A stretch of 64,000 nucleotides of DNA, taken from assembly GCA_963819075.1 (NCBI GenBank), contig CAWFUP010000006.1, positions 1 through 64,000 of the forward strand, read 5' to 3'. The notes under the pieces were generated by a model that was not told where the DNA came from, ran no database searches, and worked only from the letters and a program-made list of their open reading frames with translations. Source of the stretch: CAVQBJ01 sp963819075 (GTDB lineage: Bacteria > Actinomycetota > Thermoleophilia > Solirubrobacterales > Solirubrobacteraceae). The position numbers and the translations under genes were made by a program. Of this stretch, positions 8,009-18,140 are shown piece after piece. Position 1 is the first letter of the stretch. The number at the start of each line of letters is the position of its first letter.

Positions 8009-8158
8009 TGCGCGAGACACGACGTCGATCAGCGATCTCAGATCCTCGAAGTGGTCGGAGTTGCATGTATAGACCGGCAGCTCGTTTGCCAGCCCCGTCG
8101 CGGCGATGAGAAGGTCGAGCGGCTTGCGCCCGCGGCGCGCCACTCGACAACGGTTCAT
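8009..8158 (-). pseudogene. Truncated VapC PIN-domain toxin remnant
   Basis: About 50 codons read RKPLDLLIAATGLANELPVY then TCNSDHFEDLRSLIDVV. This is the C-terminal third of a VapC PIN ribonuclease (the conserved D of LDLLIAAT and the N/D of the TxNxxHF segment). The first two-thirds, with the other acidic residues, are missing: an in-frame stop lies eight codons upstream. The 3' end runs without its own stop into the acyltransferase gene. No VapB antitoxin is visible. This is a broken type II toxin gene. Confidence 0.65.
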
Positions 8159-8267
8159 GGGCCTGGCCAGCTGGACGCGTCAGCGGATCGCCGCCGTCGC
8201 ACTCCGATCGAGAGCACGATGCGACAGCGCGGGGCGACGGTCACTGACCGCCGCCCCGTGAAGCGCG

Positions 8268-9998
8268 TCAGTGTCCGAAGAAACCGCGCGGCTCGACGCC
8301 GGGCAGCACGTCGGTGCCCTCGCTCTGGACGGCCTGCAGGGCGTGCGGGTCGAGCCCGAGCAGCCGCAGGATCGTCGGCGCGACCTGCGTCGTCTCGACC
8401 GGCGCGTGGACGCGCAACGGCGGCACGGCGCCCGGTGCGTAGACCACGATCGGCACGTCCTGGTCGGCCGGGTTGTCGCCGCCGTGTTCGGCGATCTTCG
8501 TCCCGCCCGTGTAGACGACGCCGACCTGGACGCGCCCGAACACGTCCGGGTGGCGCGGATCCGAGTTCGGCACGCCGAAGAAGTCGGCGACCTCCTGCCC
8601 GGCATAGATCTGCGCCAAGCCGGAGTGGTCCAGCGTCCGCGTGCCGCCGCTGTAGGTGACGCCGGTCGCGGGGTGGGTCCACAGGTAGTTCTTGACGAAG
8701 TCCGCCGCCGCCTGCGAGCGGTCGGACAGGTAGCTCTGCCACAGATCGTCGTCGGTGCCCGCGACGATCAGGGCGCCGGCGCCGGGGTGCGCGGCCGTCC
8801 ACGCGGCGTTGATGGCGGAGATGATCGGGCCGTCCTTGATCCGGGTCAGCTGGTTCGGATCCTGCGGCGACTGGCCGTGCTTGGCCGTGAGGATGATCGC
8901 CGTCGAATCCGTGAGGCCCTGCTTGCGGATCGCGTCGACCATCGCCTGCAGCTGCGCGTTGATGTAGTCGAGCGAGCTGCTCAGCAGCGGACCCGGCGTG
9001 GTGGTGCCGGGCAGGTACCCGCCGGCGAGGACCGGACCGCCGATCGTGGCCTCCGACGAGAGCAGCTTCTCGCCCGTCGAGACGGTCTGGAAGTTCATCC
9101 CGAGGATCGCCGGGGTGCCGACCGGGGTGGTACCGCTGTGGTCGAAGCCGTCGATCTCGTTGATGACCGCCTGCACCTTGTAGGAGTCGTACTGCCTCGT
9201 CGCTGCGTTGTCGCCGGTCCAGCTGCACCCGCCGCACGGGTACGGAGTCCCGTTGGGCTCGATCGCATTCGAGTCGATCTCGGGCGTGAACAGGTCATCG
9301 ATCCCGCTCCCCGAGGGTCCGTTGAAGGACTCGTACACCGGGTGCTTGTCCGACCATGCCGTCCGTAGGCCGGCGCTCTTGGCGACCTCGAAGATCGTGT
9401 TGACCTTCAGGTAGGAGTGCGGATAGATCGGCTTGCAGGTGCTCGGGTCGACCGGGAAGGTCGCCGGGTTCAGCAGCGTCTGCGGCTGGCCGGTCATCTG
9501 CAGGATCTTGCTCGGGTCGGTCGCCAGGCCGGGGATGCCCTGGCCGGCATCGAGGCTGGTCACGTCGAGGTCGTCCGGCGAGTCGTAGATGACATCGGCC
9601 CCGGTCGGCTGGCCGTGGCACGAAGTCGTGCCCGCCTCGTACAGATCGTGGTTGTACTCGACGTCGTAGTAGACACCGGTCGCGCGCGGGTCGCCACCGG
9701 TCATCAGCGCCGTGCCTCCGGGGTCCGAGTCGGACGGGTCCGAGGTGTGCGCATTCGAGTACTCAGCGCCGAAACGCGCCAGCCGGGCGAGCTCGGAGAA
9801 CGGATGGGTGGCGGCATACCACTGAAGATCGGACTGGTGGAGCCCGTCCACCGAGATGAGCAGCACGTGCTCGATGCCCGGTTGATGATGATCACCACCG
9901 GAACCGTCGTGCCCGAAGGCGACGGCCACCGGAACACCGATGGCGATGGCGCCGGCCGCAAGGGCGGCGAACAAACCCTGCCTGGAACGTCCACGCAT
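8268..9998 (-). CDS. Secreted alkaline-phosphatase-superfamily phosphodiesterase
   Basis: This 576-residue protein has an N-terminal signal peptide (MRGRSRQGLFAALAAGAIAI) and the metal-hydrolase core of type I phosphodiesterases/nucleotide pyrophosphatases. VLLISVDGLHQSDL gives the first metal aspartate, GGTALMTGGDPRATGVYYD the Thr nucleophile region, TAKHGQSPQDPN a histidine, and IAEHGGDNPADQDVPIVVY the AEHGG metal site. ATG at 9998 is preceded by an AGGAGG site at good spacing. It is probably extracytoplasmic and hydrolyses phosphate mono- or diesters. It diverges from the carboxylesterase gene across a 248-bp spacer in which I see no clear operator. Confidence 0.85.
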   Translation of the reverse strand: MRGRSRQGLFAALAAGAIAIGVPVAVAFGHDGSGGDHHQPGIEHVLLISVDGLHQSDLQWYAATHPFSELARLARFGAEYSNAHTSDPSDSDPGGTALMTGGDPRATGVYYDVEYNHDLYEAGTTSCHGQPTGADVIYDSPDDLDVTSLDAGQGIPGLATDPSKILQMTGQPQTLLNPATFPVDPSTCKPIYPHSYLKVNTIFEVAKSAGLRTAWSDKHPVYESFNGPSGSGIDDLFTPEIDSNAIEPNGTPYPCGGCSWTGDNAATRQYDSYKVQAVINEIDGFDHSGTTPVGTPAILGMNFQTVSTGEKLLSSEATIGGPVLAGGYLPGTTTPGPLLSSSLDYINAQLQAMVDAIRKQGLTDSTAIILTAKHGQSPQDPNQLTRIKDGPIISAINAAWTAAHPGAGALIVAGTDDDLWQSYLSDRSQAAADFVKNYLWTHPATGVTYSGGTRTLDHSGLAQIYAGQEVADFFGVPNSDPRHPDVFGRVQVGVVYTGGTKIAEHGGDNPADQDVPIVVYAPGAVPPLRVHAPVETTQVAPTILRLLGLDPHALQAVQSEGTDVLPGVEPRGFFGH

Positions 9999-10246
9999 GT
10001 GCAACGACCTCCTCTTTGATCGGGGACTCGCCGCGTTTATACGGGGCTCGGGGGGGACTGGCGTTACCGGCAGGTGAACCGCGTCCAGCGCCGTCATCGC
10101 GAACTTGACGATGTCGTGGCGCGGCCGGCCCGACGCTCACGCGCCCACGTCGCCCGACCGGTATATTCGCGCTGGGTCCTCGCCGCCGTCCCGTCATCGC
10201 GGGTCGGCGATGTGCAGGTGAGAGCTGGCGATCGGGAGGGGTGATC

Positions 10247-11869
<1,623 letters not shown>

Positions 11870-11992
11870 GCCGGGTGGGTCTCTCTCGCCGACGGTCAGC
11901 CGTACGGTTGTGGTTGCGGGCTCGGCGACCGGTCGCCGATGTGCCCGCGCGCGGTGCCGCGTGTGTTCCAGCGCCCCGCTACGCTCGACGTT

Positions 11993-12433
11993 GTGCCGCC
12001 GGACGAGCTTGCCAACCTCGCGCATCTGCGCCGCGCCCGCGATCTGATGGACCGCGAGTACGCGAGCCCGCTCGACGTCGCCGCGGTCGCCCGCGCGGCG
12101 CTGATGTCAACCGGACACTTCTCGCGGAAGTTCCGCGCAACGTACGGGGAGACGCCGTACGCCTACCTGATGACGCGGCGAATCGAGCGGGCGAAGGCGC
12201 TGCTGCGCCTCGGCGAGCTGTCGGTCACCGAGGTCTGCATGGCGGTCGGGTGTACGTCGCTCGGCTCGTTCAGCGCACGCTTCACCCAGCTGGTCGGCGA
12301 GACGCCGACGGCCTATCGGGCCCGTGACCACAGCGCGCTCGCGAGCGTGCCGGGCTGCGTCGCCAAGGACCTCACCCGCCCGAGCCACAAGTCGAGCCGG
12401 ATCGCCGACGCACGCGTCGCGCTGGCTCCCTAG
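11993..12433 (+). CDS. AraC-family transcriptional regulator
   Basis: A short AraC protein (146 residues) that consists almost only of the two helix-turn-helix units: YASPLDVAAVARAALMSTGHFSRKFRATYGETPYAYLMTRRI in parts, then LSVTEVCMAVGCTSLGSFSARFTQLVGETPTAYR. GTG 11993 gives the conserved MPPDELANLAHLRRARDLMD start; an ATG at 11939 is possible. Ten bases separate it from the VOC gene. This AraC-VOC pairing recurs in actinobacteria, so the regulator probably controls the downstream glyoxalase-fold protein. It lacks an effector-binding domain. Confidence 0.85.
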   Translation: MPPDELANLAHLRRARDLMDREYASPLDVAAVARAALMSTGHFSRKFRATYGETPYAYLMTRRIERAKALLRLGELSVTEVCMAVGCTSLGSFSARFTQLVGETPTAYRARDHSALASVPGCVAKDLTRPSHKSSRIADARVALAP

Positions 12434-12443
12434 TCTTGGGGGC

Positions 12444-12851
12444 ATGAGCCTCACTCTCTCCGCATGCTTCGTCATCGTCGACGACCCCGACCTCGCACTG
12501 GCGTTCTACCGCGACACACTCGGCCTCGAGTTGCGCAATGACGTCGCCCGCGAAGACTTCCGCTGGATCACCGTCGGTGCCGCCTCCCAGCCCGGCGTTG
12601 GGATCGTCCTCACGAACTACCTGAACGGCAGCCCCGCCGACGGCGACGCGGTCGCCACGCTCGTCGCCAAGGGCGCGCTGAACGGCGTCCACTTCCAAAC
12701 CGACGACCTCGACGCCACCTTCGAGACGGTGCGCGCCTCGGGCGCCGAGATCGTGCAAGAGCCAGCCGAGCAGCCGTGGGGCACGCGGGACTGCGCCGTC
12801 CGTGACCCGGCGGGCAATCTGGTGCGCATCGACCAGCCGCCCGCCACGTAG
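12444..12851 (+). CDS. VOC (glyoxalase/bleomycin resistance) family protein
   Basis: A 135-residue single VOC-fold protein: LSACFVIVDDPDLALAFYRD at the N-terminus, GVGIVLTNYL in the middle, NGVHFQTDDLDATFETVRAS, and a C-terminal WGTRDCAVRDPAGNLVRI with the usual metal-ligand region. Members are glyoxalases, dioxygenases or antibiotic-binding proteins; the sequence does not decide which. It is co-transcribed with the AraC gene ten bases upstream. The ATG fits the conserved start of the family. Confidence 0.85.
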   Translation: MSLTLSACFVIVDDPDLALAFYRDTLGLELRNDVAREDFRWITVGAASQPGVGIVLTNYLNGSPADGDAVATLVAKGALNGVHFQTDDLDATFETVRASGAEIVQEPAEQPWGTRDCAVRDPAGNLVRIDQPPAT

Positions 12852-12895
12852 TCGTGACGCGGCGGGCATGATCGGCCCGTGGTGACTTCGCCGTC

Positions 12896-13444
12896 TCACC
12901 CAGTCCAGGCCCGGGGAACGAGGACCTCGTCCAGTTCCACGCGGCCGACGAGATTATCGACCACTCCAACCAGGCCGGCGAACGTGCACTCGGCGACGAT
13001 CTCGAGGATCTCTGACCGGCTGTAGCCGGCCTGCTGCGCGCGAGCGACGGCGCCTTCGCCGACCCGACCGCGGTCGACGACGATCTCCCGGGCGAGGTCG
13101 TAGACGGCGGCGAGCTTGTCGTCTGCTGGAGGTCGACCGTCGCGCATCTGCGCGATGTCGGCCTCCTCGACCCCGAGTCTGCCGAGGACGGTCGAGTGGA
13201 AGGCGACGCCGTAGCGGTTGTCGACCGCGACGCCGACTGCGACACCCGCGACCTCGCGCGAGGTCGCGTCGAGTTCGCAGGAGCCGACGGCGCGCCGCAG
13301 ACCGTCGAAAGCGCTCAGGAGCGCCGGTGACGTGGCGATCGTCGCGGCCATGTTCGGCACGAACCCGAGGTCGCTGGCGATGCCGTCGAGGATCGGCTTG
13401 GACGCGGCTGGTGCCGGCTCACTGGTGTGGATGGTGAGCTGCAT
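12896..13444 (-). CDS. Carboxymuconolactone-decarboxylase-like (AhpD-fold) protein lacking catalytic Cys
   Basis: A 182-residue all-helical CMD/AhpD-like protein: LGFVPNMAATIATSPALLSAF at the N-terminus, then ATSREVAGVAVGVAVDNRYG and VAFHSTVLGRLG. The usual CxxC of peroxidatic members (NxCxYCVAAH) is replaced by NRYGVAFH, so a disulfide redox role is unlikely. AGGA and ATG at 13444 give a good start. It diverges from the XRE-family regulator gene over 107 bp that contain an inverted repeat; such CMD/regulator pairs suggest control by the regulator. Confidence 0.82.
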   Translation of the reverse strand: MQLTIHTSEPAPAASKPILDGIASDLGFVPNMAATIATSPALLSAFDGLRRAVGSCELDATSREVAGVAVGVAVDNRYGVAFHSTVLGRLGVEEADIAQMRDGRPPADDKLAAVYDLAREIVVDRGRVGEGAVARAQQAGYSRSEILEIVAECTFAGLVGVVDNLVGRVELDEVLVPRAWTG

Positions 13445-13495
13445 GGTGTTTCCTCCGGTCGTTGGGAAGTCCAGAATCGCCTCGGTAGGGACGTG

Positions 13496-13522
13496 CGGCA
13501 ATTCCCTGTCGGGGAAGTGCCG
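13496..13522. promoter_or_regulatory. Inverted repeat between CMD-like and XRE genes
   Basis: Arms cggcaattccc (13496-13506) and gggaagtgccg (13512-13522) pair at 10 of 11 positions around a 5-base spacer, midway between the two divergent starts. This is a plausible operator for the XRE-family regulator. It is inferred from position and symmetry only. Confidence 0.5.
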
Positions 13523-13551
13523 GTGCTCTGCGCCCGGCGTAGGGTTGGGCC

Positions 13552-14367
13552 ATGTCTGCGGACGACGCAAGCACCGCAATCGGCGACCTGCTGCGCTACT
13601 GGCGCCGGGTACGGGGCATGAGCCAGCTCGACCTGGCTGGCGATGCGCGCACGACGGCGCGGTACGTCAGCTTCGTCGAGACCGGCCGGGCACAAGCCAG
13701 CCGCCAGATGGTCGTTCGTCTGGCCGGCGCGCTGGACGTCCCGCTGCGCGAGCGCAATGCGCTGTTGCTCGCCGCGGGCTACGCACCGCTGTACCCCGCG
13801 AGCGGCCTGGACGCCCCCGAGCTCGACCGCGTTCAGGCGGCGTTGTCCTCGATGCTCGCCCAGCACGAGCCCTTCCCGGCTGTCGTCATGGACCGTGGCT
13901 GGAATGTCCTGCGCGCGAACGCCGGTGCCACCCGGCTGTTCGGCGGACTGCTGGCGCCGGCCCCGCTGCCGGAGCCTGCGAACGTGCTGCGGCTGATGAT
14001 TGAGCCCGGACCGGTCCGCGACGCGGTGTCCAACTGGGACGCGGTGGGACCGTCGCTGCTGGAGCGCGCCCGCCGCGAGGCCGTGGGCGGTGTGCTCGAC
14101 ACCGAAACCCGCACGCTCGTCGAGCAGTTGCGCTCGCGTGCGGACGTCGCCGCACTGCTCGGCGATCCACCGTCCGCGTTCGGGTCGGCGCCCGTCATCG
14201 ATGTCCGAATCGAGTTCGCGGGCGCGGCGCTCAGCTTCTTCTCGGTCGTATCCACTCTCGGCACGCCGAGCGACGTGACGGCCCAGGAGTTGCGCTTGGA
14301 GGCGTTCTTCCCGTCCGACGAAGAGACGCGACTGGCATGGACCGATAGGCGGCTCGTCTCGCTGTAA
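13552..14367 (+). CDS. XRE-family regulator with MmyB-like ligand-binding domain
   Basis: The 271-residue protein has an N-terminal HTH_3/XRE domain (IGDLLRYWRRVRGMSQLDLA, then TTARYVSFVETGRAQASRQMV). It is followed by the MmyB-like domain seen in actinobacterial regulators (FPAVVMDRGWNVLRANAGA, ending DVTAQELRLEAFFPSDEETR). In other genomes these regulators control a divergently placed reductase or oxidoreductase. Here the divergent gene is the CMD-like protein, with a candidate operator between them. ATG 13552 fits the family start. Confidence 0.88.
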   Translation: MSADDASTAIGDLLRYWRRVRGMSQLDLAGDARTTARYVSFVETGRAQASRQMVVRLAGALDVPLRERNALLLAAGYAPLYPASGLDAPELDRVQAALSSMLAQHEPFPAVVMDRGWNVLRANAGATRLFGGLLAPAPLPEPANVLRLMIEPGPVRDAVSNWDAVGPSLLERARREAVGGVLDTETRTLVEQLRSRADVAALLGDPPSAFGSAPVIDVRIEFAGAALSFFSVVSTLGTPSDVTAQELRLEAFFPSDEETRLAWTDRRLVSL

Positions 14368-14428
14368 CCCTGGCGCTACGTCATGCGCGGTGGCGTCTCG
14401 GTCTGGTGAGGAGCGCTGCTCGTCGGCC

Positions 14429-15436
14429 TCAGCGAGATCGCCCGCGGCTGAAGGCGCGACGCACCCGCGCGTCCGCGAATCCGTCTCTGGCCGTCCGGCC
14501 CAAGGCTCGAAGCGGCGCCGTCATCCGCCAGCTGCGACTGTTGACGGTGGCGGTGAGCCACGCCGAGAGGTCGGTGTTCCAGGTGAACAGGATCTCGACC
14601 TCGCGTCTCAACGACGCGACGTTCTGCTGCGCGGCCGTGAGCTCTCGGAATTCGCCGGGCTCCGGGCGTTCCAGCTCCGCCGGGCCGAAGACCCCGGGGC
14701 GCTTGCGCATGACGAGCACGCTCTGCCCGAACAGAGGGGCGGCACCCGATGGGTCGCCCGGCCGCAGCTGCTCGATCTCGAAGGCACGGCCCCAATGCGC
14801 GCGTAGCCACCACTCCGAATGGACGATCAGGGGCCCGCCGAGCGCCCACGGGGTACCTGGTTGCAGCACATTCATCCCGACCGTGTCCTCACTGATCGCC
14901 ACTTCGCCGTGGGCGCTGATTCCCGGCCCGAACACCGTGACGATCAGCACTCCCGTGTCGCTGAGGATGCGGTGCAGCTCGAGCAGCCAAGCGCTCCAGG
15001 AGTCCACCAGGTGCGTGAAGACCGAGAACGTGAAGATCAGGTCGAAGGAGCCGTCGGGCCGGTCGGTCGGCGGCCATTCCTCGTTCTGGAACGCGTGCAG
15101 CGGGGGAGACAGGTGCTCCCGCAGCCAGGTGACGCTGGGGGAATCGATGTCGCACCCCCAGATCTCGGCGCCGGGCACCTCGGCCACCGCATGGCGGGTG
15201 ATGCGCCCGGCGCCGCAACCGAAATCGAGGATCCGCTTTCCCTCGAAGGTCCACGCTTCCGGAAGCAGCGACTTGACCAAGCGCCACTGCTCGCGTCCGC
15301 GTTCGTCATACACCTCTACGGGGTGGCGGCTGTGGATGTCCCAGCCCACACGCCGCACGAGAGCTTCAGGAGGCAGCGGAGCCAGGGCGGCCTGCTCCCC
15401 ACCGACACTCGCCTCTGCGTACTTCGTGCCTTCCAC
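14429..15436 (-). CDS. Class I SAM-dependent methyltransferase
   Basis: The Rossmann methyltransferase motifs are clear: RILDFGCGAGRITRHAV (motif I), IWGCDIDSPSV (acidic loop), FDLIFTFSVFTHL (motif post-I) and LHRILSDTGVLIVTVFG. The C-terminal 120 residues contain ELERPEPGEFRELTAAQQNV and then a basic, arginine-rich tail (GRTARDGFADARVRRAFSRG). That organisation is common in glycan- or nucleotide-sugar-associated methyltransferases, but no partner is present here. The start is uncertain: GTG 15436 lies after the stop of the upstream DUF2182 gene; a TTG at 15541 would overlap that gene. Confidence 0.8.
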   Translation of the reverse strand: MEGTKYAEASVGGEQAALAPLPPEALVRRVGWDIHSRHPVEVYDERGREQWRLVKSLLPEAWTFEGKRILDFGCGAGRITRHAVAEVPGAEIWGCDIDSPSVTWLREHLSPPLHAFQNEEWPPTDRPDGSFDLIFTFSVFTHLVDSWSAWLLELHRILSDTGVLIVTVFGPGISAHGEVAISEDTVGMNVLQPGTPWALGGPLIVHSEWWLRAHWGRAFEIEQLRPGDPSGAAPLFGQSVLVMRKRPGVFGPAELERPEPGEFRELTAAQQNVASLRREVEILFTWNTDLSAWLTATVNSRSWRMTAPLRALGRTARDGFADARVRRAFSRGRSR

Positions 15437-15503
15437 GTCGACGAATCCTACGTCTCCGGTGCTCGGCAGTTGGATGACGCTCGCTTGGCGCCGCGCGCCC
15501 GTC

Positions 15504-16409
15504 CTATCGCATGGCGCGGGCGGCCGCGGCGCCCGCCGCAACCATCCCGGATGTGTGTCGTGGAGCGGGCGTGTCCATCGCCCGCATCGCGCGTATCGCC
15601 GCCGCGCCGCCGGGAATGGTCAGGCCCGGCACGCTGGACGGCGCCAACGCGAGCCCGATCGCCAGCACGGCGAGCAACGGCACCGACGCCACGAGCGTGG
15701 CCGCCGCCCAGGGCAGCAGCTTCTGAGCGGTGATGACGGCGGTGATCACGGCCATCCAAATGAGGCTCATCGACCCGAGCGCGAACAGGGCCGCCATCAG
15801 CGCCCAACAGCAGCCGAGGCACCAACCGCCGTGCTCGACGCCCGCCCGCAGCGCCTCGACGGGAGCGTGAAGCGCCGGGACGGGCTCCGCCGTCGACGAT
15901 CTGCGGCACTCGGTCAGGCACCGGCGTTTCAGTGGCGTGAGCTCGTACGCCGCGGCACCCAGGAGCACGCCGCCGGCGAGCCACGGACCGTAGCGGTCCC
16001 AGGCGAACAGCCCGCCGTCGAGCGAGCGGCCGGCCTCGAGCACCGTAAAGCCGAGCAGCCCCGCCGCCGCCCAGGCCGCCAGGTAGCCCGCGACGAACGA
16101 CGCGCTGGCCGCGCCGGCGGACGATCGCCGGAGTGAGCGCTCGGCGAGACGACTGCGGTAGTCGAGCAGCGCCGGCACCACCGAGGGGAGCATCATCGCC
16201 GCCATCATCACGATCCACGTGCTCAGGAAGAAGCCGAGTACGCCGGGATCGGTGCCCGGTCCGGCGTCCATCCCGGCCATCCGCAGGCCGGTCAGCACCC
16301 ATCCGAGCGCCGCGAGCGCGATGAGCGCCGCGATGGTGGCTCGCGAGCCGCTGCCGGCCGCCGGCACCGGCCGGGCCGCGATGGTGTCGGTCAGGGTGCG
16401 GGATTCCAT
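15504..16409 (-). CDS. DUF2182 integral membrane protein
   Basis: A 301-residue membrane protein with about six to seven hydrophobic segments and the DUF2182 signatures: a GMD segment after the first membrane span, WIVMMAAMMLPSVVPALLDY, and the paired cysteines of HGGWCLGCCWALMAALF. The Met- and Cys-rich motifs have led to suggestions of metal (copper) binding; this is not shown. It starts six bases after the DUF899 gene ends, so DUF1059, DUF899 and DUF2182 form one operon. The alanine/arginine C-terminal tail (PRHTSGMVAAGAAAARAMR) is probably cytoplasmic. Confidence 0.85.
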   Translation of the reverse strand: MESRTLTDTIAARPVPAAGSGSRATIAALIALAALGWVLTGLRMAGMDAGPGTDPGVLGFFLSTWIVMMAAMMLPSVVPALLDYRSRLAERSLRRSSAGAASASFVAGYLAAWAAAGLLGFTVLEAGRSLDGGLFAWDRYGPWLAGGVLLGAAAYELTPLKRRCLTECRRSSTAEPVPALHAPVEALRAGVEHGGWCLGCCWALMAALFALGSMSLIWMAVITAVITAQKLLPWAAATLVASVPLLAVLAIGLALAPSSVPGLTIPGGAAAIRAMRAMDTPAPRHTSGMVAAGAAAARAMR

Positions 16410-16415
16410 GACGCC

Positions 16416-17126
16416 CTAGACGTAGTCGAGCTTCGGGCTCCAGTCGCTGCCGCGGCCGTCGGGCGTGCGATCGAACACGGCCCAGATCGGCCACATGAAG
16501 TCGACGTGTCGCGAATCCTCGCCGTCGTCGCGGCCGGCCCACCACAGCTCGCTGCTCCAGGAGTGGCGTATCCCCTCCGGGCGCCGAACGAACACCGTGG
16601 CCAGCGGCCACTGATTGCCGCCGGCGTCCTCGGCCCCGTAGTCACGGTTGTAGCTCGTCGCCGAGGACGACAACAGCCGTGCATGGCGCCAGCCGCGGCG
16701 CTCGCCGTGGCCGCGGAACTCCTCCGCCGGTGCCTTGGCGGCGACGGCGAAGGCGATCCGCTGGGTGATGTGGGGCAACGCGCCATCGATCCCGTCGATG
16801 ATCGACGTGCAATGGGGGCACGGACCCACGAAGGGCAGGCCCTGCTCGGCCTTGACGATCGTGAAGCTGTACAGGAACAACGTGTCGTGCCGATCGCCGA
16901 ACAGCTCGGACAGGCGGACGTCGCGCGCCGCGTTCGTCTCCACGTCCCATTCCTGGAACCCGTAGTCGGTCGGCACGATGCCTCCGGGCGGGAGCTCGCG
17001 CCGCTGCGCGGCGACTCGCTCGATCCGCCGGCGCAGCTCCACCTCAGCGCGCAGCAGCTCGTCACGAGCGCGCCGATACTCGTCCGACTCGCCGGGGAAC
17101 CGCAGGTCGTGCAGGGTCTCGGCCAT
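16416..17126 (-). CDS. DUF899 family thioredoxin-like protein
   Basis: A 236-residue DUF899 protein. After a charged coiled N-terminus (YRRARDELLRAEVELRRRIE) it reads LFGDRHDTLFLYSFTIVK and then GPCPHCTSIIDGIDG, a CxxC in a thioredoxin-like position. RGWRHARLLSSSATSYNRDYGAED and DFMWPIWAVFDRTP are typical of the family. Such proteins are predicted thiol-disulfide or dioxygenase-like factors of unknown substrate. It lies four bases downstream of the DUF1059 gene and six before the DUF2182 gene, in the same operon. Confidence 0.85.
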   Translation of the reverse strand: MAETLHDLRFPGESDEYRRARDELLRAEVELRRRIERVAAQRRELPPGGIVPTDYGFQEWDVETNAARDVRLSELFGDRHDTLFLYSFTIVKAEQGLPFVGPCPHCTSIIDGIDGALPHITQRIAFAVAAKAPAEEFRGHGERRGWRHARLLSSSATSYNRDYGAEDAGGNQWPLATVFVRRPEGIRHSWSSELWWAGRDDGEDSRHVDFMWPIWAVFDRTPDGRGSDWSPKLDYV

Positions 17127-17130
17127 CGAA

Positions 17131-17304
17131 TCAGCCCTCCTCGTCGCGTTCGCCTTCGCTCACCGGGGTGGCCACGGCGAGCACCTGCTCGCGGGTCGGC
17201 ACGAGGCCGTGCGCGTCTCGCCCGTGGGCCTGGGCGGCCGCGACGAGCTCGTCCTCGGTGCCGCGGGCCGACCACCCGCAGTCGCATACGATCTGCTTGA
17301 TCAT
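17131..17304 (-). CDS. DUF1059 small protein
   Basis: A 57-residue protein (MIKQIVCDCGWSARGTEDEL at the N-terminus, then AHGRDAHGLVPTREQVLAV) that matches the DUF1059 family. The CDCG motif and the late histidines look like a small metal site. It ends four bases before the DUF899 gene and begins the operon. Its ATG overlaps, on the opposite strand, the ATG proposed for the BTAD regulator. Confidence 0.8.
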   Translation of the reverse strand: MIKQIVCDCGWSARGTEDELVAAAQAHGRDAHGLVPTREQVLAVATPVSEGERDEEG

Positions 17305-18130
17305 GTGGCCGGACTCTAAAGGCTCGCGGTTGCGAAGCGGTTGGGATGTTGCCGCGGACGTCGCACCGAGCCTGCGCGTCTACCTGGCCGGTGAGCTGTG
17401 CGTCGAGGCCGGCGGCCGGCTGCTCCCCGAGCGCTCGCTGCCCGGACCGCTCGGACGTCACCTGCTGGCCTTGCTCGCGGCCGAGCACACTCGCGCGCTC
17501 GGCCACGACGAGATCGCCGAGGAGCTGTGGCAGGGCTCACCGCCGCGCGCGTGGGCAACGTCGCTGAAGGCGCTGGCGAGCCGGACTCGCGCCGCGCTGA
17601 CCGCAGCTGGGCTCGACGGCGCCGGGCTGCTCGTCGGAGCGCCGGGCGCGTATCGATTCCGACTGCCCGAGCGAGCCTGGGTGGACCTCGATGCCGCGCT
17701 GTCCGCGTCCCATGACGCGGAGACCCTGCTCGCCGCGGGAGACCTCGAAGGAGCCGCTCGCGAAGCCTTCGTGGCTCGTCTGATCACGGCCCGGCCCGTG
17801 CTTCCCGGGCACACCGGACCGTGGCTTGGACGATGCCGAGCGCGGCTCACCCAGGTGCGCATCCGCGCGCTGGAATGCGCCGGGCGCGCCCACATCGCGA
17901 ACGGCGCACCCGAGCGGGCGGTCCGCGACGCGCAGCTCGCTCTGGCGACCGCGCCGCTGCGCGAGCCGACCTGGCGGCTGCTGATGGACGCGCACGCCGC
18001 GGCGGGGGACAACGCCTCGGCGCTCGACGCGTTCGCTCGCTGTCAGGCCACGCTGCGCGAGGCGCTCGGCGTCGGTCCGTCGGCCGCCACGCGCGAACGC
18101 CACCTGCTCCTGCTCGCGCAGGCCGGGTAG
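17303..18130 (+). CDS. BTAD-domain (SARP-like) transcriptional activator
   Basis: The protein has an N-terminal winged-helix OmpR-like domain (SLRVYLAGELCVEAGGRLL, RALGHDEIAEELWQG, LKALASRTRAALTAAG). A bacterial transcriptional activator domain of TPR-like helices follows (FVARLITARPVLPGHTGPWL, ending ALDAFARCQATLREALGVGP). It resembles AfsR/SARP regulators without an ATPase domain. The start is uncertain: ATG 17303 overlaps the divergent DUF1059 start; TTG 17330 or a later codon near LRVYLAG is equally possible. It probably regulates the divergent DUF1059-DUF899-DUF2182 operon. Confidence 0.8.
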   Translation: MWPDSKGSRLRSGWDVAADVAPSLRVYLAGELCVEAGGRLLPERSLPGPLGRHLLALLAAEHTRALGHDEIAEELWQGSPPRAWATSLKALASRTRAALTAAGLDGAGLLVGAPGAYRFRLPERAWVDLDAALSASHDAETLLAAGDLEGAAREAFVARLITARPVLPGHTGPWLGRCRARLTQVRIRALECAGRAHIANGAPERAVRDAQLALATAPLREPTWRLLMDAHAAAGDNASALDAFARCQATLREALGVGPSAATRERHLLLLAQAG

Positions 18131-18140
18131 CGCCGCCAGA

